Shown: positions 24,512 to 33,435, numbered from the stretch's first letter. The stretch: DNA of 64,000 nt from Pseudodonghicola flavimaris (GCF_030164425.1 NZ_JASNJD010000014.1:52981-116980); one strand, 5' to 3'. Notes: a model not told the origin generated them from the letters alone. Numbers and translations are program-made.

Positions 24512-24704
24512 CGGATTTGATTGATCGCGCGCACCCTGGGCACATTACGCCCCGAACGTAAGGGACGCGGGATAGTACACAACCGTTACGGAGTGCAGAT
24601 TGCCAAGAGGGCAAGCGGGGACCGGCTTCGACTCATAGCAGCCATTGGCCGGGCAAACGTCAGAATGCTTCAGCCCGCTTGTCGTTCCGAAAATAAGTGG
24701 CTGA

Positions 24705-27700
24705 TCAGCCAGCTCCCGCCAGTTCGCCAGTTCCTCGTTTTCCGTGCCTGAGGTCCTCAAGTGCTGCGTAGAACGCAGGCAAAACCAGAAGGATCAGTAC
24801 TGTCGCAGCCAAGAGTCCGAAGACAACCGAGATCACCAGCGGCTTGAGCGTCTGGGCCTGCGTCGAGGATTCCAGCAGCAAGGGTGCCATGCCCATGATC
24901 GTCGTCGAGACCGAGACGAAGATAGGACGGAACCGCGATCGCACGGCTTCGCCTGCGGCCAGCGCAGCTGACAGTCCTTCGGCGCGGCGGGTGTTGATGA
25001 CGCCGACCAGCAGGATCGCGTTGTTCACCACGATTCCCGCAAGCGAGGCCGCCCCCACCAGCGAGGGCATGGAGATGTTGTAGCCCATCAGGACATGGCC
25101 CCAGATGACGCCCAGGAACGCCAGCGGGATGGTGATCATCACGATCAGCGGCTCCACATAGCTGCGGAACTGGAAGCTGAGGACGATGTAGATGCCCACC
25201 AGTCCGATCAGGAACCCGCGCAGGATCGAGACGACGGTTTCCGCCGAATTCGCGGCCTGCCCACCGATCTCGAAGATCAGGCCGGGGGTGGCAGCCGCGA
25301 GGTCCGGCAGAAAGCCCTCGGCCAGCCGGGCGGTGATCGCGTCGGCATTGCCGATGCGGCCGTCCACATCGGCCGCGACGGTCAGCGTACGCAACCCGTT
25401 GCGGCGCGTGATGGTTCCCCACCCACGTGCTTCGGTGACGGTGGCGATGCTCGACAACGGCACGGTGCCGCCACCGGGCAGCGCGATCTCGAAAAGGTTC
25501 AGGTCAGCGCGGTTGGCGCGGTCCTCATCGGCAAGCTGCAGCTCGATTTCCCAGGCCAGATCGCCGCGCCGGATTTCCGCAAGCTGTGTGCCGAGAAAGG
25601 CCGCGCGAAGTTGGCTTGCCACATCCGTTGCGGCCAGCCCCAGCGCCTCGGCCCCCGGCGACAGGCTCAGCCGCAATTCGGGCGCGCCCGGGCGCAAATC
25701 GAGGATCGCGTTGCGCACACCGGCATAGGTTTCAAGCTCCGCCAGCGTGGCGCGCCCCGCCGCCTCCAGCGTGGCGAGGTCGGGGTGGCTCAGGCGCAAT
25801 TCCACCGCGATGCCCTGCGGGCCGATCCCCGGCTCGGTCAGGATCAACGAGGACACACCGGGCAGAGTGCCGATTTCCGCGCGCCAGAGCGTGACGATTT
25901 CGTCCAACGTGCTGCCGCGTGTCTCGGCGCCGAGCAGGTCCACCGCGACGGTGGCGACATGGGCACCGGCCTCGCCCGCCGAGAGGTTGCGGCCCAGCCG
26001 GGTGATGCGGCGGATCACCAGCGGTTGTGCCTGGGGCTGATCGGGGGACAGGCGGGCGTTCGCGCGGTCCAGCGCCGCCTCTACTTGTGCGACGGCCTCG
26101 GTCGTGCGCACAAGCGGCGTGCCCGCGGGCAGCATCAGCCGCGCCTCCAGCACGTCGCCGTCGATCTCGGGCATCGCCTCGCGCTTGACCACGCCGCCGC
26201 CCAAGGCGCCGACGGTCACGATCAGCGCCCCGATGGCCAGACCGACAACAAGCCAGCGCGCCTTGATCGCGGCGTCTGCCAAGCGGCCCACGCCACGTTC
26301 GCGCAGGGCATCGAAACCCGCCTCGAAGCGGATGCGAAAACGGGATGCGGCGGTGTCCTTCATCCCGCCTTTCAGGTGATGGGGCAGGATCAGGAAGGCC
26401 TCGATCAGCGAAGCGGCGAGTGCGGCCAGCAGAACCACCGGAAGAACCTCCAGCACCGCCCCCAGTTCGCCTGCCAGAAAGGCAAGGGGCAGGAACACGG
26501 CCAACGTCGTCAGGAAGGACGAGATCACGCCGGGCGCCACGGCTGCGACGCCCGCCCCGACGGTTTCGACCGTGGCCCCCTTGGCCGAATGAACCGCGAT
26601 GGAATCCGCGATCACGATGGAATCGTCCATCACGATCCCGATCGCCATCAGAAGCGCCACCAGCGTCATCATGTTGAGGCTGAGCCCTGTCAGCGCCATC
26701 CAGACGAAGGCGCCCGCAAAGGCCATGGGCAGGCCCATCGCTGCCCAGATCGCGAAGCCAGGTCGGAAAAACAGACTCATGACGACGACCACCAGCACAA
26801 GGCCTATCACCCCGTTCTGAACCAGCATCACCAGCCGGTCGCGGATGATGGAGGTCACGTCCTGCACCACCTCCACCGTGATCGTGTCGGGCAGGCGGGC
26901 GGTTTCCTCGGCCACCAGCGCCGCGACGCCGTCGAGCACCCGCAGCGCGTCGGCATCGAGCGCCTTGGCGATATCGAGCACGATGGCGGGGATGCCATCG
27001 ACAAAGGCGCGGTCTTGTGGCGGGTCGAAGCGTTCCTCGATCGCCGCCACGTCGCCCAGCGTCAGGGTCGCGCCATTGGGCAACACCAGAACCGGGATCG
27101 TGGCAAGCGTCCTGGCTGTATCGCGCTCGGCGGTGAAGCGCAGGGTCAGCTCCGCGCCCGGCCCCTCCAGTGTGCCTGCGGGCAGGTCGATGTTCTGCGC
27201 GGCGATGGCGGTGGCGAGCGTCGTGGGTGTCAGCCCGTGGCTGTCGAGCACGGCGCGCTCCGCAATGATGGTCAGTGTCCGGGTGCCGAGGCCGCCGCGC
27301 GTGACGCCCGCGACACCTGGTAGGGCGGTCAGCCGGTCCAACAGCGCGTCAGCGTAGCGGTCCAGTTCGCCCAGAGGCAGATCGCCCGAGATGGCGACCG
27401 ATGTGACAGGATCCGAGCGGTGCAATTCGCGCACCACGGCAGGATCGGCGCGGTCGGGGAAGGTGTCGATGGCCGACACCTCGGTGCGCAGCGAATTGAC
27501 GAAGCGCAGCGCATCGTTACCGGGCGCCATGGTTGCCACGGCCCGCGCGCGACCAGTCTGGGCCGTGCAGGTGAAGGTTTCCAGCCCCTCGACACCCTGC
27601 ACTCCGTCCCAGAGCGGCGCGCAGATCGCGGCTTCCACATCCTCGGCTGCAGCGCCCCGGTAGGGCACGGTGACCTCGGCCTCGACGGCGCGGAAATCGG

Positions 27701-27806
27701 GGAAGGTTTCGCGCAACAGGCCCGGCGCGGCAAAGATGCCCGCTGCAAGGAACAATAGAAGCAGCAGGTTGCCCGCCGTCGGGTGGCCGGTGAACCAGCG
27801 TATCAT
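24705..27806 (-). CDS. RND-family efflux transporter, inner-membrane pump
   Basis: The 1033-aa protein has the AcrB/CusA-type layout: first helix (HPTAGNLLLLLFLAAGIFAAP), a porter domain, a helix cluster around residues 330-480 (GLVLVVVVMSLFFRP, MTLVALLMAIGIVMDDSIVIADSI with the proton-relay acidic pair), a second porter domain and final helices (LIGLVGIYIVLSFQFRSYVEPLIVMITIPLAFLGVIWGH). It exports small molecules from periplasm or membrane, driven by protons. It is translated with the adaptor (4-bp overlap). No outer-membrane channel gene is adjacent. The drug or metal substrate cannot be told; the lack of Met-rich metal motifs favours organic compounds. Confidence 0.9.
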   Translation of the reverse strand: MIRWFTGHPTAGNLLLLLFLAAGIFAAPGLLRETFPDFRAVEAEVTVPYRGAAAEDVEAAICAPLWDGVQGVEGLETFTCTAQTGRARAVATMAPGNDALRFVNSLRTEVSAIDTFPDRADPAVVRELHRSDPVTSVAISGDLPLGELDRYADALLDRLTALPGVAGVTRGGLGTRTLTIIAERAVLDSHGLTPTTLATAIAAQNIDLPAGTLEGPGAELTLRFTAERDTARTLATIPVLVLPNGATLTLGDVAAIEERFDPPQDRAFVDGIPAIVLDIAKALDADALRVLDGVAALVAEETARLPDTITVEVVQDVTSIIRDRLVMLVQNGVIGLVLVVVVMSLFFRPGFAIWAAMGLPMAFAGAFVWMALTGLSLNMMTLVALLMAIGIVMDDSIVIADSIAVHSAKGATVETVGAGVAAVAPGVISSFLTTLAVFLPLAFLAGELGAVLEVLPVVLLAALAASLIEAFLILPHHLKGGMKDTAASRFRIRFEAGFDALRERGVGRLADAAIKARWLVVGLAIGALIVTVGALGGGVVKREAMPEIDGDVLEARLMLPAGTPLVRTTEAVAQVEAALDRANARLSPDQPQAQPLVIRRITRLGRNLSAGEAGAHVATVAVDLLGAETRGSTLDEIVTLWRAEIGTLPGVSSLILTEPGIGPQGIAVELRLSHPDLATLEAAGRATLAELETYAGVRNAILDLRPGAPELRLSLSPGAEALGLAATDVASQLRAAFLGTQLAEIRRGDLAWEIELQLADEDRANRADLNLFEIALPGGGTVPLSSIATVTEARGWGTITRRNGLRTLTVAADVDGRIGNADAITARLAEGFLPDLAAATPGLIFEIGGQAANSAETVVSILRGFLIGLVGIYIVLSFQFRSYVEPLIVMITIPLAFLGVIWGHVLMGYNISMPSLVGAASLAGIVVNNAILLVGVINTRRAEGLSAALAAGEAVRSRFRPIFVSVSTTIMGMAPLLLESSTQAQTLKPLVISVVFGLLAATVLILLVLPAFYAALEDLRHGKRGTGELAGAG

Positions 27807-29110
27807 GGCTGGACCTCGACCGGGGTCAGGGCCATGCCGGGAATGGCCGGCGCGATGTCGTCGATCACCACGCGTTCGCCCGGCGACAGGCCAGCGGCGA
27901 TAACGACGCGGCCATCCTGGCCATCCTGCGCGAAGGCGGCGGTGACGGGGCGCAATTCCAGCAAGTCTTCGGGGCCAAGGATACGCACCATGTCGCCATG
28001 CAACGCCGCCTCGGGGATCGCGATGACGCCTGTCATGGAAGCGCCCGAAAAGGAAAGCTGCACCTGCATGTTGGGCACCAGCGGCAGGCGGCGGGGCGGG
28101 TCCGCGCCCTCATAGGGGTCGTCAACCCTGACCACGACCGGCACGGTGCGCGCACGGGCATCCAGCGCGCCCTCGATCCCGACAACACGGGCGCTCCAGA
28201 TCTGCCTCGGGTCCGACAGGGGGCTAAGCGTCACTGCAATCCGCGTGGCGGGCATGTCGCGCATCATGTCGGCAAGGGTGATGCCCTCCGGTGCATCTCC
28301 CAGCAGCTGTCGAAAGCTGTCGATGGGCAGATGCGCCACGACCTCGGCCGCCGCGATCCCGTCGGCACGGATCACCACCTGACCGGGGGCGACGGTCTGA
28401 AACAGCTCAGCAATCACCTCGGTTACGCGCAGGTCGAACGGCGTCGTCAGGGTCGTGCGGTCGAGCGAGCGGCGCGCCCGGTCGATGGCGGCCTCGCTGC
28501 GCGCGACCTGTGCCGCGATCCGCGCCTCGCGGGAGGGGATCAGGGCGAGCGTGTTCTCCAGTTCCGCCACCGTGCGACGGGCCAGAAGGGTCGCGCGCTC
28601 GGCCTCGTCTGCGCGCGATTGCGGAACGGCGCCTTGCGCGACGAGTGTGCGCGTGCGTTCCAGATCGGTCTCGGCCAGGGCCAGCCGGTTCTGTTCCAGC
28701 GAAAGGATGCGCCGCGTGTTGTCCGCCTCTGCCGTAAGCTGCATGCGCTCGGCCTCCAGCACCGCGAGGTCGGCCTGCGATTGCGCCAGCGCCAGCTCGT
28801 AGTCGGCGGGGTCGATTCTCAGCACTTCCGTCCCCGCCGGGATCAGGCGACCGGGCTCAAGGTCCGGATGGCGCCAGATCACCTCGCCCTGCACCTCGGC
28901 CACGGCGACCCAGGTCTCGGCCGCGCGTAGGTTGCCCCAAGCGGTCGCGGCGGGCCGAATATCCTGCGCCGCGACCGTCATCACCCGAACGGGCAGCGCG
29001 GGCGCGCCGCCCCCGACCTGCGCGGGGCCGGGGGCAGACGCGATCATCCAGACCGCCGCGGCAATGCCGAGCGCGATGGGTGGCAGCGCCAGGAGCGGGG
29101 CGAGGCGCAT
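27803..29110 (-). CDS. RND periplasmic adaptor subunit
   Basis: The start is set at MRLAPLLALPPIALGIAAAVWM (ATG 29110), a membrane-anchor or leader sequence; the product is 435 aa. It has the lipoyl/hairpin order of membrane-fusion proteins: AWGNLRAAETWVAVAEVQGEVIWRHPDLEPGRLIPAGTEVLRID, a long coiled coil (LALAQSQADLAVLEAERMQLTAEADNTRR and following), then PFDLRVTEVIAELFQTVAPGQVVI. It links the RND pump to an outer-membrane channel encoded elsewhere. It lies 4 bp after the cytochrome b gene. Confidence 0.9.
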   Translation of the reverse strand: MRLAPLLALPPIALGIAAAVWMIASAPGPAQVGGGAPALPVRVMTVAAQDIRPAATAWGNLRAAETWVAVAEVQGEVIWRHPDLEPGRLIPAGTEVLRIDPADYELALAQSQADLAVLEAERMQLTAEADNTRRILSLEQNRLALAETDLERTRTLVAQGAVPQSRADEAERATLLARRTVAELENTLALIPSREARIAAQVARSEAAIDRARRSLDRTTLTTPFDLRVTEVIAELFQTVAPGQVVIRADGIAAAEVVAHLPIDSFRQLLGDAPEGITLADMMRDMPATRIAVTLSPLSDPRQIWSARVVGIEGALDARARTVPVVVRVDDPYEGADPPRRLPLVPNMQVQLSFSGASMTGVIAIPEAALHGDMVRILGPEDLLELRPVTAAFAQDGQDGRVVIAAGLSPGERVVIDDIAPAIPGMALTPVEVQP

Positions 29111-29114
29111 GGGT

Positions 29115-29612
29115 TCAGCCCTGCGCCCGGCGCATCCGCGCCAGCGTGTCGTCGCGCAGGATGAACTGGTGGTAGAGCGCGCCAATCACATGCAGCGCAA
29201 CCAGCGCCAGCAGGATGATCTTCATCACGTTATGCCCCTGCGCCGCGGCCTCGACCCCGCCGAACCACGCGACAGACCCGCTGAGTGGCATAAGGATCAT
29301 CAGCGCGTAAAGCCCGACATGGGTGAGCTTCGCGAGAATGCCTTGTACCTTGCTGGCCTCGATCGCCGGGGGCACGCCGCGCCGGGCGCGCAGGGTCAAC
29401 CGCCACAGCGCGAAGATCATCACCAGCGCGCCGCCCGCCACATGGGCCAGCACGAGCGGGTCGAACCCAGCCTCCAGCCCATCGGTGATGCGGTCCCATG
29501 CGGCCGACATCGCGTCCTTGAAAAGATATTGCTGCGCGATCAGTGCGAAGATGAGCCAATGCAGCGCGATCTGAAGGCGGGAATAGCCGGTGGGGGCGGT
29601 CTTGGCGGGCAT
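29115..29612 (-). CDS. cytochrome b561-family protein
   Basis: The 165-aa protein starts at MPAKTAPTGYSRLQIALHWLIF (ATG 29612; AGGA eight bases upstream). It has four hydrophobic helices with the His residues of the b561 family (LHWLIFALIAQQ; VLAHVAGGALVMIF; LTHVGLYALMILMPLSG; VALHVIGALYHQFILRDDTLARMRR). It should bind two b hemes and pass electrons across the membrane. Being first in an operon with an RND pump is unusual. Divergent to the TetR gene, it shares a palindromic operator. Confidence 0.88.
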   Translation of the reverse strand: MPAKTAPTGYSRLQIALHWLIFALIAQQYLFKDAMSAAWDRITDGLEAGFDPLVLAHVAGGALVMIFALWRLTLRARRGVPPAIEASKVQGILAKLTHVGLYALMILMPLSGSVAWFGGVEAAAQGHNVMKIILLALVALHVIGALYHQFILRDDTLARMRRAQG

Positions 29613-29676
29613 GGCTAGGATCCTTTCGGTCAGGGTGCGCGACTCGGGATAGAGGTTGCGGTTGTCAACAGTATAT

Positions 29677-29696
29677 GTTAGTGACTTATAACTAAC
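29677..29696. promoter_or_regulatory. operator for the divergent TetR regulator
   Basis: GTTAGT and ACTAAC form perfect 6-bp arms around an 8-bp centre (gacttata). It lies 12 bp before the TetR gene and 64 bp before the cytochrome b561 gene, suited to control both directions. Confidence 0.6.
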
Positions 29697-29708
29697 AAGA
29701 GGTGACTC

Positions 29709-30323
29709 ATGTCGGGCCGTCAAAGTGCTGAAGAGAGAAAGGCGCAAATCGTGGCCGAGGTTCTGCGACTGGCCGACGAGATCGGACCCGACCGGCTGAG
29801 CACCACGGATGTCGCGCGTGCCATCGGCCTCAGTCAGCCTGCGATCTTCCGGCATTTCCCCACCAAGGGCGCGCTCTGGCTGGCGGTGGCCGAGGATATC
29901 GCTGACCGGTTGCAGAGTTACTGGGCTGCGGCCGAGGCAGGGGCCACCGGGCCGCACGAACGCCTGAAATCGCTGATCGGTGCGCAGCTGTCAGCCATAT
30001 CCGAGACGCCAGCCCTGCCCTCGATCCTGTTCTCGCGCGAGTTGCAGGTGGACAATCAAGCCCTGCGCGACGTGTTCCGGGGGCTTCTGGGCGCTTTTCA
30101 GGGCCGCCTTGTTGCCGTGATCCGTGATCTTCAGGCTGCGGGCGATCTGAAGCACGACGTCAGCCCGGAAGATGTCGCCATCCTGTTGACGTCGCTGGTG
30201 CAGGGTGTCGCCATCCGCTGGACGCTCGGCGCCCGGGGCTTTGCGCTCGTGCCTGAGGGGTTGCGGCTGTTTGACGTGCAGATGGAACTTCTACGCGCGA
30301 AGGAGGGCGCTTGCGATGCCTAG
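29709..30323 (+). CDS. TetR-family regulator of the RND operon
   Basis: The 204-aa protein has an N-terminal TetR HTH (AEVLRLADEIGPDRLSTTDVARAIGLSQPAIFRHFPTKGALWLAVAED) and a helical ligand-binding domain. It reads away from the cytochrome b561-RND operon, with a palindrome in the 96-bp gap, so it is probably the local repressor, released by a substrate of the pump. It overlaps the next gene by 8 bp. Confidence 0.9.
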   Translation: MSGRQSAEERKAQIVAEVLRLADEIGPDRLSTTDVARAIGLSQPAIFRHFPTKGALWLAVAEDIADRLQSYWAAAEAGATGPHERLKSLIGAQLSAISETPALPSILFSRELQVDNQALRDVFRGLLGAFQGRLVAVIRDLQAAGDLKHDVSPEDVAILLTSLVQGVAIRWTLGARGFALVPEGLRLFDVQMELLRAKEGACDA

Positions 30324-30693
30324 AACCAGTCTGACGCTCCGCATAGCGGGCGGTTTTGCGATTGCCTTTGGCGTGCTGACCGTTTTCTCTGGTGGCCGAA
30401 CATTGCTCGGATCAGCCGACATGGGGGCAGTCGTACCCTTCGTGCTGTGGTTCAACACGCTGGCCGGGCTCGCCTATGTCGTCGCGGGTCTCGGCCTGTG
30501 GCAGCGGCGGCGATGGGCCTGGCCACTATCGTTCGTGATCTTCGCCGCAACGCTGCTGGTTTTCGCGGCGTTCGGCCTGCATGTCGCCCAAGGTGGAGCC
30601 TTCGAGATGCGTACCGTTTACGCCATGGCCCTGCGCAGCGCGGTCTGGGGCTGGATCGCGTGGGTGGCGCGTCAGGCGTTTTCCGGACGGTAA
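30316..30693 (+). CDS. small four-helix membrane protein, unknown
   Basis: The 125-aa frame starts at MPRTSLTLRIAGGFAIAFGVLTVFSGG, overlapping the end of the TetR gene (ATGCCTAG). Four hydrophobic helices are visible, including VVPFVLWFNTLAGLAYVVAGLGLW and LSFVIFAATLLVFAAFGLHVA. Its function is not recognised. It ends in the rear of the converging nsrR-like gene (22-bp overlap of 3' ends). Confidence 0.65.
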   Translation: MPRTSLTLRIAGGFAIAFGVLTVFSGGRTLLGSADMGAVVPFVLWFNTLAGLAYVVAGLGLWQRRRWAWPLSFVIFAATLLVFAAFGLHVAQGGAFEMRTVYAMALRSAVWGWIAWVARQAFSGR

Positions 30694-31085
30694 ACGCAAT
30701 CGGCCAGGGTGCCGCGGTTGAGGTCGGCGACAAACGCCGCCTCAGCATGGGCCAGCCGCGCCTTCAACCGACATTGCGGGGTCAGGGTGCAGCTGTTGGT
30801 GCCGACGGCGAAGCATTCCACCAGAGCTTGATCGGCTTCGAGGGCCGCCACCACATCGCCCAGGCGGATGTCTTCGGGTGCACGGGCCAGCATGGCGCCT
30901 CCCCCACCGCCGCGCCGGGTTTCCAGAAGACCTGCCGCGGCAAGTGCCGAGATCACCTTGGCCAGATGGTTGCGGGAGACACGGAATTCATCGGCGAGTT
31001 CCGACGTGGTGAAGGCCCGGTCGGGTGCGCCCGCCATCCGCATCAACACGCGTAGGCCGTAGTCGGTGAAGGAAGTGAGGCGCAA
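30672..31085 (-). CDS. nsrR: Rrf2-family regulator, NsrR-like
   Basis: The start is set at TTG 31085, which gives the family-standard opening MRLTSFTDYGLRVLMRMA; AGGA lies eight bases before it, while the longer frame lacks a good ATG. The 137-aa product has the Rrf2 HTH (FTTSELADEFRVSRNHLAKVISALAAAGLLETRRG) and three Cys at 91, 99 and 105, close to the Fe-S ligands of NsrR. NsrR senses nitric oxide through its cluster and represses NO-defence genes. It reads away from the RIC gene across a 23-bp inverted repeat that may be its site. Confidence 0.75.
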   Translation of the reverse strand: MRLTSFTDYGLRVLMRMAGAPDRAFTTSELADEFRVSRNHLAKVISALAAAGLLETRRGGGGGAMLARAPEDIRLGDVVAALEADQALVECFAVGTNSCTLTPQCRLKARLAHAEAAFVADLNRGTLADCVYRPENA

Positions 31086-31128
31086 GGTCGCGATCCTGAT
31101 TTGGTAGTTGAAATGCGCATTCACAAGA

Positions 31129-31151
31129 TGGTATGCGCATTGAAAATACCA
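31129..31151. promoter_or_regulatory. NsrR-like operator between nsrR and the RIC gene
   Basis: TGGTAT-N11-ATACCA, 23 bp with 11-1-11 geometry like known NsrR sites, lies 43 bp from the nsrR TTG and 53 bp from the RIC ATG. A second ATGCGCATT half lies just to the left (31113-31121). Confidence 0.45.
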
Positions 31152-31204
31152 ATTCGCTACGGCCCGTGCAAGGACCGGGCGACGTGCGAGGGAAAGGACC
31201 CGCG

Positions 31205-31687
31205 ATGAAAGACCTCCCCGAAACGGACGTGCCGCAGAACACCGACGCGCTGATCGACCATATCCTAACACGCTATCACGAGATGCACCGGGAGGATCTC
31301 GCCTCGCTCATGCCACTGGCTGACCGGGTCGAGCGGGTGCATGCGGACGATCCCGACGCGCCCACGGGACTCGCCGCTGCCATCCGGACGCTCGCCGGTG
31401 AGATGGAGGATCACATGATGAAGGAGGAGATGATTTTGTTTCCGGCCATGCGCGCGGGCGGTGGGCCGGGCATCGAGCACCCCATCGCGGTGATGCGCGC
31501 CGACCACGACGATCACGCCGAAAACATCGCGCTGATCCGGCGGCTCACCTGCGATCTGACACCGCCCGAGCACGCCTGCGGCTCCTGGCGCTCGCTCTAT
31601 GGCGGCCTGGCGGCGCTGTTCGACGACCTTGCCGCCCATATCGCGCTGGAGAACGATGTGCTGTTCCCGCGCTTCGAGCCGGCTTGA
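31205..31687 (+). CDS. hemerythrin-type iron-sulfur repair protein (RIC/ScdA-like)
   Basis: The 160-aa protein starts at MKDLPETDVPQNTDALIDHILTRYHEMHRED (AAAGGA upstream). The His/Glu pattern of a di-iron four-helix bundle is clear: HILTRYHEMH, MEDHMMKEEMILFPAM, IAVMRADHDDHAENI, and AAHIALENDVLFPRF. RIC proteins (YtfE, ScdA, DnrN) restore Fe-S clusters damaged by nitric oxide. The N-terminal ScdA domain with its Cys pair is absent, so this is the short form. It heads the plus-strand operon running into ubiTUV and nnrS, divergent from the NsrR-like regulator. Confidence 0.85.
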   Translation: MKDLPETDVPQNTDALIDHILTRYHEMHREDLASLMPLADRVERVHADDPDAPTGLAAAIRTLAGEMEDHMMKEEMILFPAMRAGGGPGIEHPIAVMRADHDDHAENIALIRRLTCDLTPPEHACGSWRSLYGGLAALFDDLAAHIALENDVLFPRFEPA

Positions 31688-31694
31688 GGCGAAG

Positions 31695-32228
31695 ATGCAG
31701 CTTGCGGGGGTGACAGTCGAAGGACGCGGCGGGACGGATCGTCTTATGGACGCGATGGCTGACCGGCTAACGCGGGACGGCGTCCGGCTGGTGGGTGCGT
31801 TGCGCGCGGCCTCGCCCGATGCCGGATCGGGATCGTGCGACTGCGATCTCTGGCTTCTGCCCAACGGGCCGCGCTGGCGCATCACGCAAGATCTCGGACC
31901 CGGCGCCACCGCCTGCCGGATGGATGCGAGCGCCTTCGAGGAGGCCGTCGGGTTGGCGATGTCGCGGCTTCGGGCCGGCCGGGCAGACCTCGTGATCCTC
32001 AACAAGTTTGGCCTGAGCGAGGCAGAGGGGCGCGGCTTCCGCGCGCTGATCTCCGAGGCGCTTGCCCGCGGCGTTCCTGTCCTGACGGGTCTCTCCGAAA
32101 CCCACAGGGCCGCGTTCGACCGCTATGCCGATGGCATGGCGACGATTCTCACACCGACCGAGGCTGCCGTCATGGACTGGTGCAACGCCGCTGTCGCACC
32201 TGTGGCCGAGGAAGGTGCGTGTCCATGA
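31695..32228 (+). CDS. DUF2478-family protein, copy 1
   Basis: The 177-aa protein starts at MQLAGVTVEGRGGTDRLMDAMADRL. It has the DUF2478 pattern CDCDLWLLPNGPRWRITQDLGPGATACRMDASAFEEAV, followed by LVILNKFGLSEAEGRGFRALISEAL, which resembles a P-loop NTPase-like fold without a clear Walker A. DUF2478 genes cluster with molybdenum and nitrate metabolism genes, but no activity is known. A second copy is encoded at 51393, at the other end of the nitrate island. Confidence 0.8.
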   Translation: MQLAGVTVEGRGGTDRLMDAMADRLTRDGVRLVGALRAASPDAGSGSCDCDLWLLPNGPRWRITQDLGPGATACRMDASAFEEAVGLAMSRLRAGRADLVILNKFGLSEAEGRGFRALISEALARGVPVLTGLSETHRAAFDRYADGMATILTPTEAAVMDWCNAAVAPVAEEGACP

Positions 32229-32911
32229 GCGGACAGGGAGCCTATGCCTCGCCCCCCTGCATGGCGGCGGAGGTGGACCCGACCTATTTCGATCCGCTTG
32301 GCACGGATGTGCAGCAGGCGCGTGACGTGGCGCGCTGGCGTCGAGCCGAGCGGGCAAGGCTGGCCAGCCTGAGGGAGGGGTTGGGCCAGACAGGACGGGC
32401 GCAGGTGAGCAATTCCATCTGCGGTCATCTCGAAACGGTCCTCGCCGCGCGCGGGACCCTCCGGGAGACCGTGCTTGCCGGCTACTGGCCGATCCGAGGA
32501 GAGCCGGATCTGCGCCCGTTCCTGTCCGATCTTCACGCGGCGGGCGTCCGTATCGCGCTGCCGGTGGTGGAGACCCCCGCAGCGCCGCTCGTGTTCCGAC
32601 GATGGACGCCGGGCATGCGTATGCTGCGCGGCTATTGGAACATCCCCGTTCCGCCGCCCGAGGCGGAGGTCCTGGTGCCCGATATCGCGCTTGCGCCCTG
32701 CCTCGGCTGGGAAGAGGGTTGTTACCGGCTCGGCTGGGGCGGCGGCTATTATGACCGGACACTTGCCGCGCTTTCGCCGCGGCCCGTCACCATCGGCATC
32801 GCGCTGGCGGCAGCCCGACTGACCACAATCTACCCGCAGCCCCATGACATTCCCCTCGACAGGATCGTGACGGAGAAGGGCGTATCGGGGGAGCGAAAGG
32901 ACCCATCATGA
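32225..32911 (+). CDS. 5-formyltetrahydrofolate cyclo-ligase family protein
   Basis: The 228-aa protein starts at MSGQGAYASPPCMAAEVDPTYFDPLG (ATGA overlap with DUF2478). The cyclo-ligase fold shows in WRRAERARLASLREGL, ETVLAGYWPIRGEPDLRPFLSDLHAAGVRIALPVV and LGWGGGYYDRTLAAL, the conserved GYYDR loop. The family closes 5-formyl-THF to methenyl-THF with ATP. An N-terminal addition of ~35 residues is specific. Such paralogues sit in anaerobic respiration clusters of Rhodobacterales; whether this one serves folate or another substrate is not clear. Confidence 0.8.
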   Translation: MSGQGAYASPPCMAAEVDPTYFDPLGTDVQQARDVARWRRAERARLASLREGLGQTGRAQVSNSICGHLETVLAARGTLRETVLAGYWPIRGEPDLRPFLSDLHAAGVRIALPVVETPAAPLVFRRWTPGMRMLRGYWNIPVPPPEAEVLVPDIALAPCLGWEEGCYRLGWGGGYYDRTLAALSPRPVTIGIALAAARLTTIYPQPHDIPLDRIVTEKGVSGERKDPS

Positions 32912-33435
32912 TCCCGACGAGCGAACCAACGGCCCGGTTGCGGCCCGGCGAAGGCGCGATCGCGCGGCTTGCCTGCCTTGTGCTGCAACCGGTCCTGACG
33001 CGCGTTGTCCGTCGGGTCGCGGCGCGGCACCCGTCTCTCTTCGCGCGGCTCGGACCGCACCAGGCGACTGACTTCCTGATCGATCCCGTGGAACTGCCCT
33101 TTGCGCTGCATCTCCGCCCCGACCCGCAGGCGCTCGTCTTCCGCGCCGTGCCGCGCGATACGGCGCCGCAGGTCGGGGCCACGATCCGCGGGCGGTTCTT
33201 GCTGCTTCTGGAACTGATCGACGCCGAGCAGGACGGCGATGCGGCCTTCTTCTCGCGCGATCTGGAAATCAGCGGGGACACCGAGGCCGTCGTTCGTCTT
33301 AGGAATGCGCTCGACGACATGGACGGCTCGCTGGCCGAGGAGGCGTCGGCGATGTTCGGGACACCCGGACGGGCGGTTCTCGCACGGTTGCGGCGGGCCT
33401 ATCCGGATGCCACCAAACCGAGGGAATACGCATGA
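32908..33435 (+). CDS. ubiT: UbiT-like SCP2 lipid carrier for anaerobic ubiquinone synthesis
   Basis: The 175-aa SCP2-domain protein matches UbiT in build (DFLIDPVELPFALHLRPDPQALVFRAVPR, then GRFLLLLELIDAEQDGDAAFFSRDLEISGDTEAVVRLRNALDD). UbiT holds ubiquinone precursors for the oxygen-free hydroxylation route with UbiU and UbiV, which follow directly (4-bp overlap). This explains how quinone is made during nitrate respiration without oxygen. Confidence 0.88.
   Translation: MIPTSEPTARLRPGEGAIARLACLVLQPVLTRVVRRVAARHPSLFARLGPHQATDFLIDPVELPFALHLRPDPQALVFRAVPRDTAPQVGATIRGRFLLLLELIDAEQDGDAAFFSRDLEISGDTEAVVRLRNALDDMDGSLAEEASAMFGTPGRAVLARLRRAYPDATKPREYA

Noticed and set aside
24521..24751. Small gene between the TrbM-like and RND genes
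   Set aside because: Short frames exist on both strands, but none has a ribosome site or family pattern; the minus-strand reading looks like a degenerate repeat remnant.
25095..27323. 742-codon plus-strand open frame
   Set aside because: It is the antisense shadow of the RND pump, which has full family motifs; the plus-strand translation is Arg/Gln/Asp/His-rich and has no domain.
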